From positions 1 through 49,074 of the forward strand of contig VHCZ01000014.1 of NCBI GenBank assembly GCA_016871535.1: 49,074 nt of DNA, in the 5' to 3' direction. Position 1 is the stretch's first letter, and every line of letters starts with the position of its first letter. Of the stretch, positions 34,804 through 43,368 are shown piece after piece. Made by a program: the position numbers and the translations under genes. Origin of the DNA: Verrucomicrobiota bacterium (lineage in GTDB: Bacteria > Verrucomicrobiota > Verrucomicrobiia > Limisphaerales > SIBE01). The notes beneath the pieces are model-generated. The model was given only the letters and a program-made list of their open reading frames with translations, was not told the DNA's origin and did not search any database.

Positions 34804-35805
34804 ATGCTGGCCTGGACGCTGGCCGCCGCCGAACCTCCGGCTTTTCCCGGCCCTGGCCAGGCGAAACGCGCGCGCGTGGTGGTCGTGGAAGACCCGCAAG
34901 CAATGATCGCCTTTGACCCGCAACCGGAGCGGATCGAGGACATGGTCCGCCGCGGACTGACCGCAATAACCGGACGGAGGAATGTGGCCGCCGCGTGGCA
35001 AAGCCTGATGTCCACTCAGGAAGTCGTCGGCATCAAAGTGCATTCGGGGTTGGGAAAGACCAGCGGCACGCGCCCAGCCGTGGTCGGCGCCGTCATCGAA
35101 GGCTTGCTCGAAGCCGGATTCGCTCCCAAACAAATCGTCATTTGGGACAAACACCTGATTGATCTGCGGTCGGCCGGTTTTTGTGACCTGGCCAACCGGT
35201 ACGGCGTGCAGGCCGCCGGCAGCGCCGAGGCCGGCTACGACGAGAACGCTTTCTACGACGCGTCCTTGATCGGCAGGCTGGTCTGGGGCGACTTCGAATT
35301 CGGCAAAAAGGGCGAAGGGATCGGGCGCAAATCTTTTGTCTCGAAGCTGCTCACCCAACGGATCACCAAAATCATCAATGTGACTCCGCTGCTGAACCAC
35401 AACTTGACCGGCGTTTCCGGAAATCTGTTCGGGTTGGCGTTCGGAAGCGTCGATAACACGATTCGGTTCGAGTCCGGCCTGCAGCATCTGGGGGAAGCGA
35501 TCCCGGAGATCTTCGCGCTGCCGCAACTGGGAGATCGCGTGGTCCTGAACATCGTCGATGCGTTGATGTGCCAGTATCAGGGAGAAGAGAAGATGCACCT
35601 GCACTATTCCACCATGCTGCGGCAATTGCGGTTCAGCACGGACCCGGTCGCCCTGGACGTGTTGTCGATCGACGAATTGAACCGGCAGCGGGAACTGAGC
35701 AAGATCCCTCCCGTCACGTCGAACTTCCAAATCTACACCAACGCCTCGCTGCTCGAACTGGGCGTGAGTGATCTGAAACGCATTGATTTGATCCGCGTGC
35801 CGTGA
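34804..35805 (+). CDS. DUF362 domain protein, exported or 5'-truncated
   Basis: 333 residues of the DUF362 family, whose members are of unknown function, often linked to iron-sulfur or sulfated-compound gene sets. Family features are VVGIKVHSGLGKTSGTRP, VIEGLLEAGFAPKQIVIWDK, the LTQRITKIINVTPLLNHNLT core and a late DPVALDVLSIDELNRQRE. The first ATG (34804) gives only MLAWTLAAAEPPAFP, the tail of a signal peptide, and it lies 20 bases after the TIR element. No in-frame start is present within about 50 bases upstream. The original start was therefore probably displaced by insertion of the element, leaving a weakened signal sequence. Confidence 0.8.
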   Translation: MLAWTLAAAEPPAFPGPGQAKRARVVVVEDPQAMIAFDPQPERIEDMVRRGLTAITGRRNVAAAWQSLMSTQEVVGIKVHSGLGKTSGTRPAVVGAVIEGLLEAGFAPKQIVIWDKHLIDLRSAGFCDLANRYGVQAAGSAEAGYDENAFYDASLIGRLVWGDFEFGKKGEGIGRKSFVSKLLTQRITKIINVTPLLNHNLTGVSGNLFGLAFGSVDNTIRFESGLQHLGEAIPEIFALPQLGDRVVLNIVDALMCQYQGEEKMHLHYSTMLRQLRFSTDPVALDVLSIDELNRQRELSKIPPVTSNFQIYTNASLLELGVSDLKRIDLIRVP

Positions 35806-36043
35806 AGGGGACTTGACCGCAAGACTCGCTAACCAAGAAATTGTCCCTCTGTTCCATCCGCGGCGAGAGGCTTGGGAGTCACACTTCGCACTGGCAGGTT
35901 TCTAAACATGTAACCCATTAAACCGTTTTAACGATTTAACGTTGTAACGCTTGAACGACTCCGATTGGGGCTGCGCCGCACTGCAAATCCTGCCACTTGT
36001 TGTTCCGTTTGACCCTCCGGCAACCGCGACTTAATTTGCCGCC
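35806..36043. other. Intergenic spacer
   Basis: AT-richer than its surroundings with repeated TTTAACG-like words (CGTTTTAACGATTTAACG near 35928). No gene or clear terminator hairpin was identified. Confidence 0.4.
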
Positions 36044-36904
36044 GTGCACGACGCTCCGACTCCGACCGCTGGCCTGGATTCAAGCGGTGACACGCTCCAG
36101 GTCCGTTGGGCGCGGCGTTACCTCAATTGGATTGGCTGGAGAATCCTGCGGCTGCTTCACACTGTCCAGGGACTAGGCGCGTTCGGGTTGATCACCCTGG
36201 GGGTCATCGTGACGAAATTCAAAACGGCGTCGCACGTCATCCACCCTCTGATCCGCGCTCAGATTCATCGCGCCGGAGTGAGACTGTTGCCCATCGTTTC
36301 CTTCGTGGCCCTGGCGTTGGGGCTCGTTGTCATCGGCCAGACGGTCGCGCTATTGAGCCGCGTCGGCGCGACGACCTACGCGGGCGCGATCATGGTGACG
36401 GTGGTCGTCCGCGAATTGGGGCCGCTGATCACGGCGCTTCTTGTGCTCGCGCGCATCGGCACAGCCATCGTGATCGAGTTGGGGACGGCGCGGGCGCTGG
36501 GGGAAGTGGAAGCGCTCGAAGCGCTCGGCATCGATCCGATTCATTACCTCGTCATGCCGCGCGTGGTGGGGCTGGCGCTGGGGATTTTCTCGCTCACGGT
36601 CTATTTGATTTTGATGGCGCTGGGAGGCGGTTACCTGTTCGCGTTTTTGCAGGACGTTCCGCTGATGCCGGGCGATTACTTCAGCCAGCTTGCGACGGCG
36701 TTGCGCTGGGAAGATTTCGTCTTGCTTGCGCTTAAGACTTGCGCGTTCGGAACCATCATCGCGGTCGTGACATGCTTTCACGGGCTGGCGCGGCCGTTGC
36801 GCATCCAGGAAGTGGCCGAAGCAACTACGCGCGCGGTGGTCGAGAGCCTGGTCGCGTGCACGTTGCTCGACGCGTTGTTCATCATCATATATTTGCTGAT
36901 GTGA
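36044..36904 (+). CDS. MlaE/YrbE-type ABC transporter permease
   Basis: 286-residue integral membrane protein of the MlaE family. The conserved block VVVRELGPLITALLVLARIG is followed by AIVIELGTARALGEVEALEA and LGIDPIHYLVMPRVVGLALG, which form the coupling region, then two further membrane helices. In known systems MlaE works with an ATPase (MlaF) and an MCE substrate-binding protein (MlaD) to move phospholipids between membranes. GTG 36044 is the start. Downstream lies an MlaF-like gene, but no MCE protein gene is present, and the ATPase is degenerate. Confidence 0.9.
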   Translation: MHDAPTPTAGLDSSGDTLQVRWARRYLNWIGWRILRLLHTVQGLGAFGLITLGVIVTKFKTASHVIHPLIRAQIHRAGVRLLPIVSFVALALGLVVIGQTVALLSRVGATTYAGAIMVTVVVRELGPLITALLVLARIGTAIVIELGTARALGEVEALEALGIDPIHYLVMPRVVGLALGIFSLTVYLILMALGGGYLFAFLQDVPLMPGDYFSQLATALRWEDFVLLALKTCAFGTIIAVVTCFHGLARPLRIQEVAEATTRAVVESLVACTLLDALFIIIYLLM

Positions 36905-36928
36905 GAGCGCATTTTGAAAATGTCTCTA

Positions 36929-36995
36929 GGCTGGAACAGGCCACTGGTTCGGCGGCAGGTTGCCGCCGCAAACGGGCTGGTAGCCCGTTCCACCC
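36929..36995. repeat. Family C palindromic repeat, short copy
   Basis: GGCTGGAACAGGCCACTGG to GGCTGGTAGCCCGTTCCACC. The middle unit of the 5750 copy is shortened. It separates the permease and ATPase genes. Confidence 0.85.
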
Positions 36996-37018
36996 ATCTG
37001 AACTTTGAACCTTAAACT

Positions 37019-37819
37019 TTGAACTCCGAACCGGTCCCCACCGCCGCTGCTCTGGAAATGCTGGATGTGTGCGTCGCCGCTTCGCACGCGCCCGAATCCG
37101 CGGTGATCGAAGGCATCGATTGGACGGTTGGCATCGGCGATTTTTGGATCGTGGGCGGCTCTTCGGGTTCGGGCAAAAGCGATTTGCTGGCGACGGCAGC
37201 GGGGCTGCTGCGGCCCGTTCGCGGGGTGCACCGGCTCTTCGGACAAGAACTGATGCGGCTGGATGAAGAGAGCTTCCTTCGCCAACGGCGCCGGGCCGGA
37301 CTCGTGTTCGGAAACGAGGGCCGGTTGTTCAACCAGATGACCGTCGGCGAGAATCTCGCGCTGCCGCTCTGCTATCACGGGAACTGCGACGCGCCAGAGG
37401 TCCGCGAACGGGTCGATGAAATTCTCGAACACACGGGGCTATCCGCGCTGGCCAACCGAACACCCGCCAGCGTGAATCGGAGTCTTCGCTCCCGGGTCGC
37501 CCTGGCGCGCGCGCTGGCCTTGCAGCCGGAATTGCTGCTGCTGGACAATCCCGTCCGGGACTCCGACCCGGCGCAGCGGCGTTGGTGGATCGATTTCCTG
37601 TCCAGTCTGTGCGCGGGGCACGCCGTCTTGAGCCGGCGCCGCACAGCGATCGTCGTGGCCACGGATGATTTCCGCCCGTGGCTTGGGTCCGGGCAACAGT
37701 TCGCGTTGATTGCCGGGAAAGGCTGGCGAAGGATTGGCACGCGCTCCGAACTCGCCGCGTGTGAGGAGCCGCAGTTGCGAGAATTGCTGCACGAGGAAAT
37801 CCCAGGGAAGCGCGGCTGA
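37019..37819 (+). CDS. Degenerate MlaF-like ABC ATPase
   Basis: 266 residues aligning along their whole length with MlaF-type ATPases. The Walker A motif is intact (GGSSGSGKS). The rest is eroded. The Q-loop glutamine is Gly (LVFGNEGRLF). The LSGG signature is replaced (SVNRSLRSRVALARAL). The Walker B glutamate is Asn (LLLLDNP). The switch histidine is Thr (VVATDD). It could bind but hardly hydrolyse ATP by the standard mechanism. TTG 37019 is used because an ATG at 37055 would cut into the first strand. The frame is intact and composition normal, so it appears to be a maintained protein rather than a decaying one. It follows the MlaE-type permease gene by about 115 bases. Confidence 0.82.
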   Translation: MNSEPVPTAAALEMLDVCVAASHAPESAVIEGIDWTVGIGDFWIVGGSSGSGKSDLLATAAGLLRPVRGVHRLFGQELMRLDEESFLRQRRRAGLVFGNEGRLFNQMTVGENLALPLCYHGNCDAPEVRERVDEILEHTGLSALANRTPASVNRSLRSRVALARALALQPELLLLDNPVRDSDPAQRRWWIDFLSSLCAGHAVLSRRRTAIVVATDDFRPWLGSGQQFALIAGKGWRRIGTRSELAACEEPQLRELLHEEIPGKRG

Positions 37820-37852
37820 CGCCGCAACCAAATCGTTACACCGTTACTGATC

Positions 37853-38055
37853 AGACCGTGGGATTGACGACAGATCGACAGCAGAACCGTAGCGCAGATT
37901 TTCAATCTGCTGTATCGCCGATTTCCAATCGGCAGGGCGCCGGCAAGTCCCAGCGGGCTCGGACTGGGAGACGCCCCGCAGAATACAATTCTGCGATACG
38001 GCAGAGTGCAACTCTGCGCTGCGAGCTTTGTCCTCCATCCCGCGGACCAAGCAGT
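37853..38055. repeat. Family F hairpin-array repeat, copy 1
   Basis: Four short hairpins: 37894-37910 (GCAGATTTTCAATCTGC), 37917-37933 (GCCGATTTCCAATCGGC), 37977-37995 (CGCAGAATACAATTCTGCG) and 38001-38017 (GCAGAGTGCAACTCTGC), joined by TGTATCG or GATACGG linkers, with a TCCCAG...CTGGGA stem in the middle. Two inverted copies lie at 45949-46121 and 46190-46362. The rest of the gap to 38214 shows no gene. Confidence 0.9.
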
Positions 38056-38214
38056 ATCTCACGGCCTCTTAGCCGATTACTGGGTACTGATTACTTTGGT
38101 TGCGGCGAAACCACGCTGGGTTCATCCGTGTTCATTTTTGGCCCGGTGCCTTCTCAACTTACCAGCGCTTTGTTACGAGATTGACGGTGACGAAACGGAT
38201 CGGACCTGCCTAAC

Positions 38215-39102
38215 ATGGCCGGCATTGAAGCGATGCGTTCACCCGGTTCATGTCCCCACTTGTTCGGCCGACGCGGAGCCGCGTTCACTTTGATCGAATT
38301 GCTTGTCGTGATCGCCATCATCGCGATCCTGGCCGGGATGCTTCTCCCCGCGCTGTCCCGCGCCAAAGACAAAGCCAAAACGATCCAGTGCCTCTCCACG
38401 CTGCGCCAGTGGGGTCTGGGGCTTCAGGTGTTTGCCACCGACAACGAAGATCAGATGCCCCGCGACGGCACGGATAACGGCGGGCAGTACGGCGTGGACA
38501 CAGGGAGCACAACGGGACCGGGCAGCCCCAACGATCCTTTCGCGTGGTTCAACACGCTGCCGCCGAACCTCAGCGACCAGCCGCTCTCCAATTACTGGAA
38601 CGGCGTCACCAGCGACTTCAAGACGCGCCTGCCCTTCCCCGGCGGGAACGGGAAAGGATGGCACTGCGCAGCGGCCAGAGCGGCGGGTGACGACCGTTTC
38701 AAGAGCGGCGGTTCGTTCGGCTTCTTCAGTTACGTGATGAACCTGGATTTGAAGCTCCTGTCCACGATCCGCAACAACGTCCAGGGAAACAGCTACGAAT
38801 ATCCCGGCATGCCCAAGCTGAGCACCGTGCAAAGTCCGTCCGCCGTGGTGCTCCTGGTGGACACCGCATTCAGCCCGACGCTGGAAACGTACACGAGCAG
38901 TCCGGATCGGAACGGCATTTTCCCGGCTGCCCGAAGCGAGCGGTTTGCGCAACGCCACAACGGATCGGGCGCGAATCTTGTTTTCGTGGACGGCCACGCC
39001 GCGTTTTTCAAACGCCGTTACATCACGAACGGCGCGCCGTCATCGCGGGAAGAAAAATTCAACCCGGATGTCATCTGGAATCCGCGGCGCGATGTGCCGT
39101 AA
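38215..39102 (+). CDS. Prepilin-type N-terminal methylation domain protein (H-x9-DG type)
   Basis: 295 residues of the pseudopilin-like family abundant in Verrucomicrobia and Planctomycetes. The prepilin peptidase site is [19 protein letters not shown] with Glu at position +5, followed by [20 protein letters not shown] and a globular domain ending in [20 protein letters not shown]. The residue before the cleavage site is Ala where Gly is usual. It is exported and processed by the type II secretion/type IV pilus machinery; its role in the cell is unknown. ATG 38215 or ATG 38230 (the latter gives a shorter, more typical leader). Confidence 0.92.
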   Translation: MAGIEAMRSPGSCPHLFGRRGAAFTLIELLVVIAIIAILAGMLLPALSRAKDKAKTIQCLSTLRQWGLGLQVFATDNEDQMPRDGTDNGGQYGVDTGSTTGPGSPNDPFAWFNTLPPNLSDQPLSNYWNGVTSDFKTRLPFPGGNGKGWHCAAARAAGDDRFKSGGSFGFFSYVMNLDLKLLSTIRNNVQGNSYEYPGMPKLSTVQSPSAVVLLVDTAFSPTLETYTSSPDRNGIFPAARSERFAQRHNGSGANLVFVDGHAAFFKRRYITNGAPSSREEKFNPDVIWNPRRDVP

Positions 39103-39113
39103 GCGTCGGCTGC

Positions 39114-39201
39114 GGTAGGACGAGTCCGACGCCCGGCGAGCCGTGTCCGACGTGCTGAAAACACGTTGGAGTCGGCTCGCTGGGGACAGGCTCGCCCTAC
39201 C
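39114..39201. repeat. Family A palindromic repeat, copy 4
   Basis: GGTAGGACGAGTCCG to GGCTCGCCCTACC, between the pilin-like gene and the next secreted-protein gene. Confidence 0.9.
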
Positions 39202-39251
39202 GAACTCAAACTGAGAATTGCTGTGAAACGGGTTAGATTGCCAGACCTTGC

Positions 39252-41774
39252 ATGAAAACTATTTCATTCATGATTCGGATTCTCTTCGTTCTCGCCGGAG
39301 CGGCGATGCCGTCCGCGCTGGCGCAACCCGTCGTGCCCATTGCCCAAGTCCGCGCTCCCGTGGACAAGGTCAACTACGTTCCCTCCGACACGACGACTTT
39401 GTTCACCGCGGAAGGTGTCGTCACGACCCATGTGAATCTGACCTCGGGCACGAACGTGCTGTTCCACATTCAGGACAGCACGGCGGGCATTGCTGTTTTC
39501 TGGCGCGGCGGCACGACGAAGTTTGTGCCCAAAGCCGGCGATCAAGTTCGAGTCACCGCTTCCCTGACTCATTTCAATGGCCTGCTGGAAATGGCGCCAA
39601 CCACGGCCACCACGACCCATAGCGTCACGCTGATTTCCAGCGCCAATCCGTTGCCCTCGCCGACTCCCTTGGAATTTCGCTGGCAAACCGATCCGGCGCT
39701 CATTGAGCCCCACGAGGGTAAGCTCATGGTCGTGTCCAACGTGGTCGTGGACGCGGCCGGCGGATCGTTCACATCCGGAAGCAATGTCACCATGACAAAC
39801 GCCACGGGCGAAACTTTTGTCCTGCGCATTGATGCCCGCACCGACATCGGGGGGAAGCCCAAGCCCAGCGGACCGGTCACGGTCACCGGCGTGCTCATCC
39901 AATTCGACAGCTCCGATCCGCGCACGACCGGATACCAATTGCTGCCGACGCGCTACGCCGATATCGTCGCCCAATCGAGCCAGCCTCCTCCGTCGCCGGT
40001 CCAGATCGTGTCCACCAACATCGCGCATCTCCGAACGCTGGTGGACCCGGTCAATCACCTCCCCTCCGACACAACCACTCTTTATTCCGTCGAAGGCATC
40101 GTGACCACCCACGCCAATTTGACCGGCGTTCCCAGCGCGCTCTTCTACGTGCAGGACGCGACCGCGGGGATCGCCGTGTTTTGGCGCAACGGCGCAGACG
40201 TGTTCGTGCCCGCGGCCGGGGATCGCGTGCGCGTCGTCGGTCCGTTGGGACATTTCAACGGCCTGCTGGAATTCCTGCCCGTAGCCGGAACGACGAACCA
40301 TTCGGTGACGCTGATGAGCAAGAATAATCCTTTGCCCGCGCCGCTCCCGCTGGAGTTCGCCTGGCAAAACGACCCGGCCCAGATCGAAAAACACGAAGGC
40401 AGCTACGTCGTCGCGTCCAACGTCGTGTTGAACGTCGCCGAGCCGACTCTGCCACGCACGGGCACAATCGAGATGGCCGATGCCCAGGGCCAAACGCTGG
40501 CGCTGTTCATCAATGCGCAAACGGACATCGGCGGCCAGGCGAAACCCGTCACCCCCGTCACCGTCCTGGGCGTGCTCGGCCAGTTCGACACCAGCGATCC
40601 GCGCACTTCAGCTTACCAGCTCATTCCGACGCGGTTTGCCGATATCCTGACCCCGAACAAAGCGCCGACCGTTCGCTTCACCAACGTGCTGGAAAGCCTG
40701 GTGCGCCCAGGCGACCTCCCGACGAACACGTTCGAGGAAGTTTCTTTGAGGCTCGGCGAAAAAGTGACGATCACCGCGCAGATCACGGACGCCAGCGGCA
40801 AAACGATTTCTCTCAAACCCAGCGCGAGTGGCTTGCCGGTCTCCTGGCAAACCAGCGCGTCGAGCGGCAACCCGCTCACCGCGACGTTGACGTTCCAGGC
40901 TGGGGCCGCCGAAGCCGGAAAACTTTTCACGCCTGCCTTGGAAGCCGTGAACGACCTGGCCACGAACACCACGAGTTGGAAAATCTACGTGCCCACCGTA
41001 GCCGAACAACAAGTCATTCTCAGCGAATTTCTGGCCAACCCGGCCACCACCAACACGGCGCCCCATTTCAATCCGTTGAAACGCGCCGAGCCGGCGCCGA
41101 ATCCCAGTTACCAGGACGAATACGTGGAACTGGCGAACCTGGGAAGCGCCGACGTGAATCTGCTGCGCTGGTCCATCTCCGATTCGTCGGCGCTGCGGCA
41201 CCGGTTCTTCGAAACGTTCCTCCTGCAATCTTCCAACGCCGTCGTGGTTTACGGCGGGCCCTTGAACGGCTTCGCGCCTGCCCTGAGCGTCCCTTCAGTC
41301 CCGGCCAGTGAGGACGTTTTCGGCTTTGGCCTCAACAATTCCGGCGGCGACTCGATCATGATTCGCAACGCGGACGGCAACCTCCTCAGCCGCGTCATCT
41401 ATTCCGCGCTGCCCACTGATGGCTCGATGACGCGCTATCCGAACTTGAACGGAGATTTTGTTTCGCAACTTAGCGTTTCGACAAATCGCGTGTCGCCGGG
41501 CACGCAATGGAATGGACGGCTTTTCAGCGAGTCCGCGCCCACCACGCCGCCGGCGACGATTTCCATCACCGCGTTGTTGAGCGCCGCGTCTGGTTTGAAG
41601 CTCAGTTGGAAGGCTGAACCCGGCCGGACTTACTCCGTGTGGCGTTCCGATCAAGTCACCGGCCCCTACGCGTCAGTCGCCGGCAACCTGAGCTTTGCGG
41701 GCAGCGAGGGCCAATACACCGAAGCCGACGTCCGCTTGTCCTCGACCCGTTTTTACCGGATTCGCTCCCCGTAG
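39252..41774 (+). CDS. Secreted lamin-tail-domain protein with duplicated OB-fold-like region
   Basis: 840 residues with a signal peptide (MIRILFVLAGAAMPSALA). Two homologous stretches of about 215 residues (about 27-240 and 255-465) each contain LPSDTTTLYSVEGIVTTHANL-like openings, HIQDSTAGIAVFWRGG or YVQDATAGIAVFWRNG, and TDPRTxxYQLxPTRxADI-like ends, typical of nucleic-acid-binding-like OB folds on secreted nucleases. A beta domain follows. A lamin-tail domain begins ILSEFLANPATTN with DEYVELANLGSADVNL and continues to about 750. The C-terminal domain ends TGPYASVAGN...FYRI. No nuclease catalytic motif is seen, so the function is open; a surface adhesin or substrate-binding protein is likely. 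Confidence 0.82.
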   Translation: MKTISFMIRILFVLAGAAMPSALAQPVVPIAQVRAPVDKVNYVPSDTTTLFTAEGVVTTHVNLTSGTNVLFHIQDSTAGIAVFWRGGTTKFVPKAGDQVRVTASLTHFNGLLEMAPTTATTTHSVTLISSANPLPSPTPLEFRWQTDPALIEPHEGKLMVVSNVVVDAAGGSFTSGSNVTMTNATGETFVLRIDARTDIGGKPKPSGPVTVTGVLIQFDSSDPRTTGYQLLPTRYADIVAQSSQPPPSPVQIVSTNIAHLRTLVDPVNHLPSDTTTLYSVEGIVTTHANLTGVPSALFYVQDATAGIAVFWRNGADVFVPAAGDRVRVVGPLGHFNGLLEFLPVAGTTNHSVTLMSKNNPLPAPLPLEFAWQNDPAQIEKHEGSYVVASNVVLNVAEPTLPRTGTIEMADAQGQTLALFINAQTDIGGQAKPVTPVTVLGVLGQFDTSDPRTSAYQLIPTRFADILTPNKAPTVRFTNVLESLVRPGDLPTNTFEEVSLRLGEKVTITAQITDASGKTISLKPSASGLPVSWQTSASSGNPLTATLTFQAGAAEAGKLFTPALEAVNDLATNTTSWKIYVPTVAEQQVILSEFLANPATTNTAPHFNPLKRAEPAPNPSYQDEYVELANLGSADVNLLRWSISDSSALRHRFFETFLLQSSNAVVVYGGPLNGFAPALSVPSVPASEDVFGFGLNNSGGDSIMIRNADGNLLSRVIYSALPTDGSMTRYPNLNGDFVSQLSVSTNRVSPGTQWNGRLFSESAPTTPPATISITALLSAASGLKLSWKAEPGRTYSVWRSDQVTGPYASVAGNLSFAGSEGQYTEADVRLSSTRFYRIRSP

Positions 41775-41792
41775 CAGTGTTCCCAACCGTAA

Positions 41793-41940
41793 GGGGAGCG
41801 CACGCGCCCCGCGTGCAGCAGTTGGCGCCCTCGCCGACCGCACTTTTCCCTTGGAAAGCGCATCGTTTGATCAGACGGGTTTCTTGACGAGCCGACCGGC
41901 GAGGCGCCGGCCGGAACACGCGAGGGCGCGTGTGCTCCCC
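41793..41940. repeat. Family D palindromic repeat, copy 3
   Basis: GGGGAGCGCACGCG to CGCGTGTGCTCCCC, between two convergent genes, 10 bases from the stop of the nuclease gene. Confidence 0.9.
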
Positions 41941-41950
41941 ACGCATTTGC

Positions 41951-42994
41951 TCAGTTGCTCTTGCCCTGCTTCCGCCGCTGCAAATGTTCCCGCAGATAAG
42001 TGTCCGGACCCGCTTGTTTCCAGGCGGAATACCACAGGTCGCCGAGCATCTGCCCGGCTTTGATCACCTGACCGCGCAGGAACTCGCGGCCTTCCAGGCC
42101 GGCCTTTCCTTCGCCGCTCAGTTTGCCTTCCTTCTCCAATTGATACAGCGGCTCCACCAGGCGATGCTGCCCCTGAATGAAACGAATCACGTCGGGGAAA
42201 ATGTCTTCGGGCTTCGCGGCGGCGGCGTCGGCGCCCAGGAGTTGTGCCGGACGCAATCGGCCTTGAAATTCCGAAGCGCGGTCCAGCCCGGCCTTCTGAA
42301 AAAAACCGCCGTCAATCCAGGAATGGAATGTGCGATTCGTGGTGTAACCCTGCGGGTTGCGGCCCACCCAGCCGTTGAAATGTTTGGTCGTGTGCAACGG
42401 TTGCGCCGCGTCGCCGACGAAATGGCCCATGACACCCATAAGATAAAGGACATTCTGCCGGGCGTTCTCGATTTCTTCCGGCGTGCCCAACTCTTCGTAA
42501 ACCCGCAAGTAGGAGAACGCTGATTTGAGCTTGCTGTAGGACTCCGTGATCGTCCACGGGAGAAAACCGATCAGCGCGCGCGTGCGCGCCGGATCTTTGC
42601 TCGGATCGATCGTGGGAAATTTCCGGGCATTGGCAGCCCGGCCCGCCGCGAGTTGTTCGGTGAATTCGTAGCGGAAATGGCTGAGGGTTGAAGCCGTCAA
42701 GCCGTAGTCCGCCAGTTCTTCGATGTCGAGGTAATGATCCGGGGAACTGGCGTGGCGGAAAGGCAGGTCCTGGCTGTTGCGCCAGCGGTCCGGCTCGCCG
42801 CTCAAGAACAGGATTCGTTCCCTGGCGCCGGGCGAATGCACGAATTGGGGGAAATCTCTGGGCAAGCTCAGCAGCGCCAGTTCATTGACCAACCGATGCC
42901 CTTCATAGTCCCAGGCCAACGCGGCGACAGGGACAATCAATACCAGCAAGAGCCGGCCATGGTTCTTGGAAAGCTCCCTTGGTTTCAAACCCAC
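41951..42994 (-). CDS. Exported S1/P1-type zinc nuclease, 5' end formed by a repeat
   Basis: 347 residues in total. Signal peptide LLLVLIVPVAALA would release a mature N-terminus W-D-Y-E-G-H, matching the Trp1 and His6 zinc ligands of S1/P1 nucleases. Later ligands are also present: HFVGDAAQPLH (H-x3-D and H) and FHSWID (H-x3-D). These enzymes cut single-stranded nucleic acids and remove 3' phosphates, outside the cytoplasm. The first residues (GTG 42994, MGLKPRELSKNHGR) lie within the flank of family A copy 5. The start is therefore donated by the repeat. No ATG exists closer, and a TTG six bases on is the alternative. Upstream the frame is open to 43372 through repeats only. Confidence 0.82.
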   Translation of the reverse strand: MGLKPRELSKNHGRLLLVLIVPVAALAWDYEGHRLVNELALLSLPRDFPQFVHSPGARERILFLSGEPDRWRNSQDLPFRHASSPDHYLDIEELADYGLTASTLSHFRYEFTEQLAAGRAANARKFPTIDPSKDPARTRALIGFLPWTITESYSKLKSAFSYLRVYEELGTPEEIENARQNVLYLMGVMGHFVGDAAQPLHTTKHFNGWVGRNPQGYTTNRTFHSWIDGGFFQKAGLDRASEFQGRLRPAQLLGADAAAAKPEDIFPDVIRFIQGQHRLVEPLYQLEKEGKLSGEGKAGLEGREFLRGQVIKAGQMLGDLWYSAWKQAGPDTYLREHLQRRKQGKSN

Positions 42995-43103
42995 GCACTC
43001 GGCCCATGAACCGATCGCCGGTAGGGCGAGTCCGTCCCGGCGGGCCGCTCCACGTGCTTGACACACGTCCGACTCGGCTCGCTGGGGACAAGCTCGTCCT
43101 ACC
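42967..43103. repeat. Family A palindromic repeat, copy 5 with extended left flank
   Basis: Core 43020-43103 (GGTAGGGCGAGTCCG to GTCCTACC). The left flank (GGAAAGCTCCCTTGGTTTC, then GCACTCGGCCCATGAACC) is shared with copy 3 in the oxidoreductase gene. It overlaps the first codons of the S1/P1-type nuclease gene. Confidence 0.88.
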
Positions 43104-43160
43104 GGCAGATTCTTGGGAAGCCTCCACGCTTTCCGAATCGCGCGTTGTAACCATGAGCCA

Positions 43161-43230
43161 GGTAAGGACGCGTTCCACTGCGTCCCCAATCTCTTTGCCG
43201 ACTGTAGGATGGAAGTCAGGGACGGAGTGG
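43161..43230. repeat. Family B palindromic repeat, right end lost
   Basis: GGTAAGGACGCGTTCCACTGCG to GTCAGGGACGGAGTGG. The remaining 140 bases to the upp stop hold no recognisable feature. Confidence 0.85.
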
Positions 43231-43368
43231 TCCGCGTTTCGCTAAGCGAACTTCCCTTCTGGGGAAGCTGATGGCGAGGCTTGGGAAGCGCATCCGTCCC
43301 GACCCGGTTAATGAGAAAGCATCTTCGCATCATACTGGCCGCGCTCATTTGAATTTGATTCATCACCT

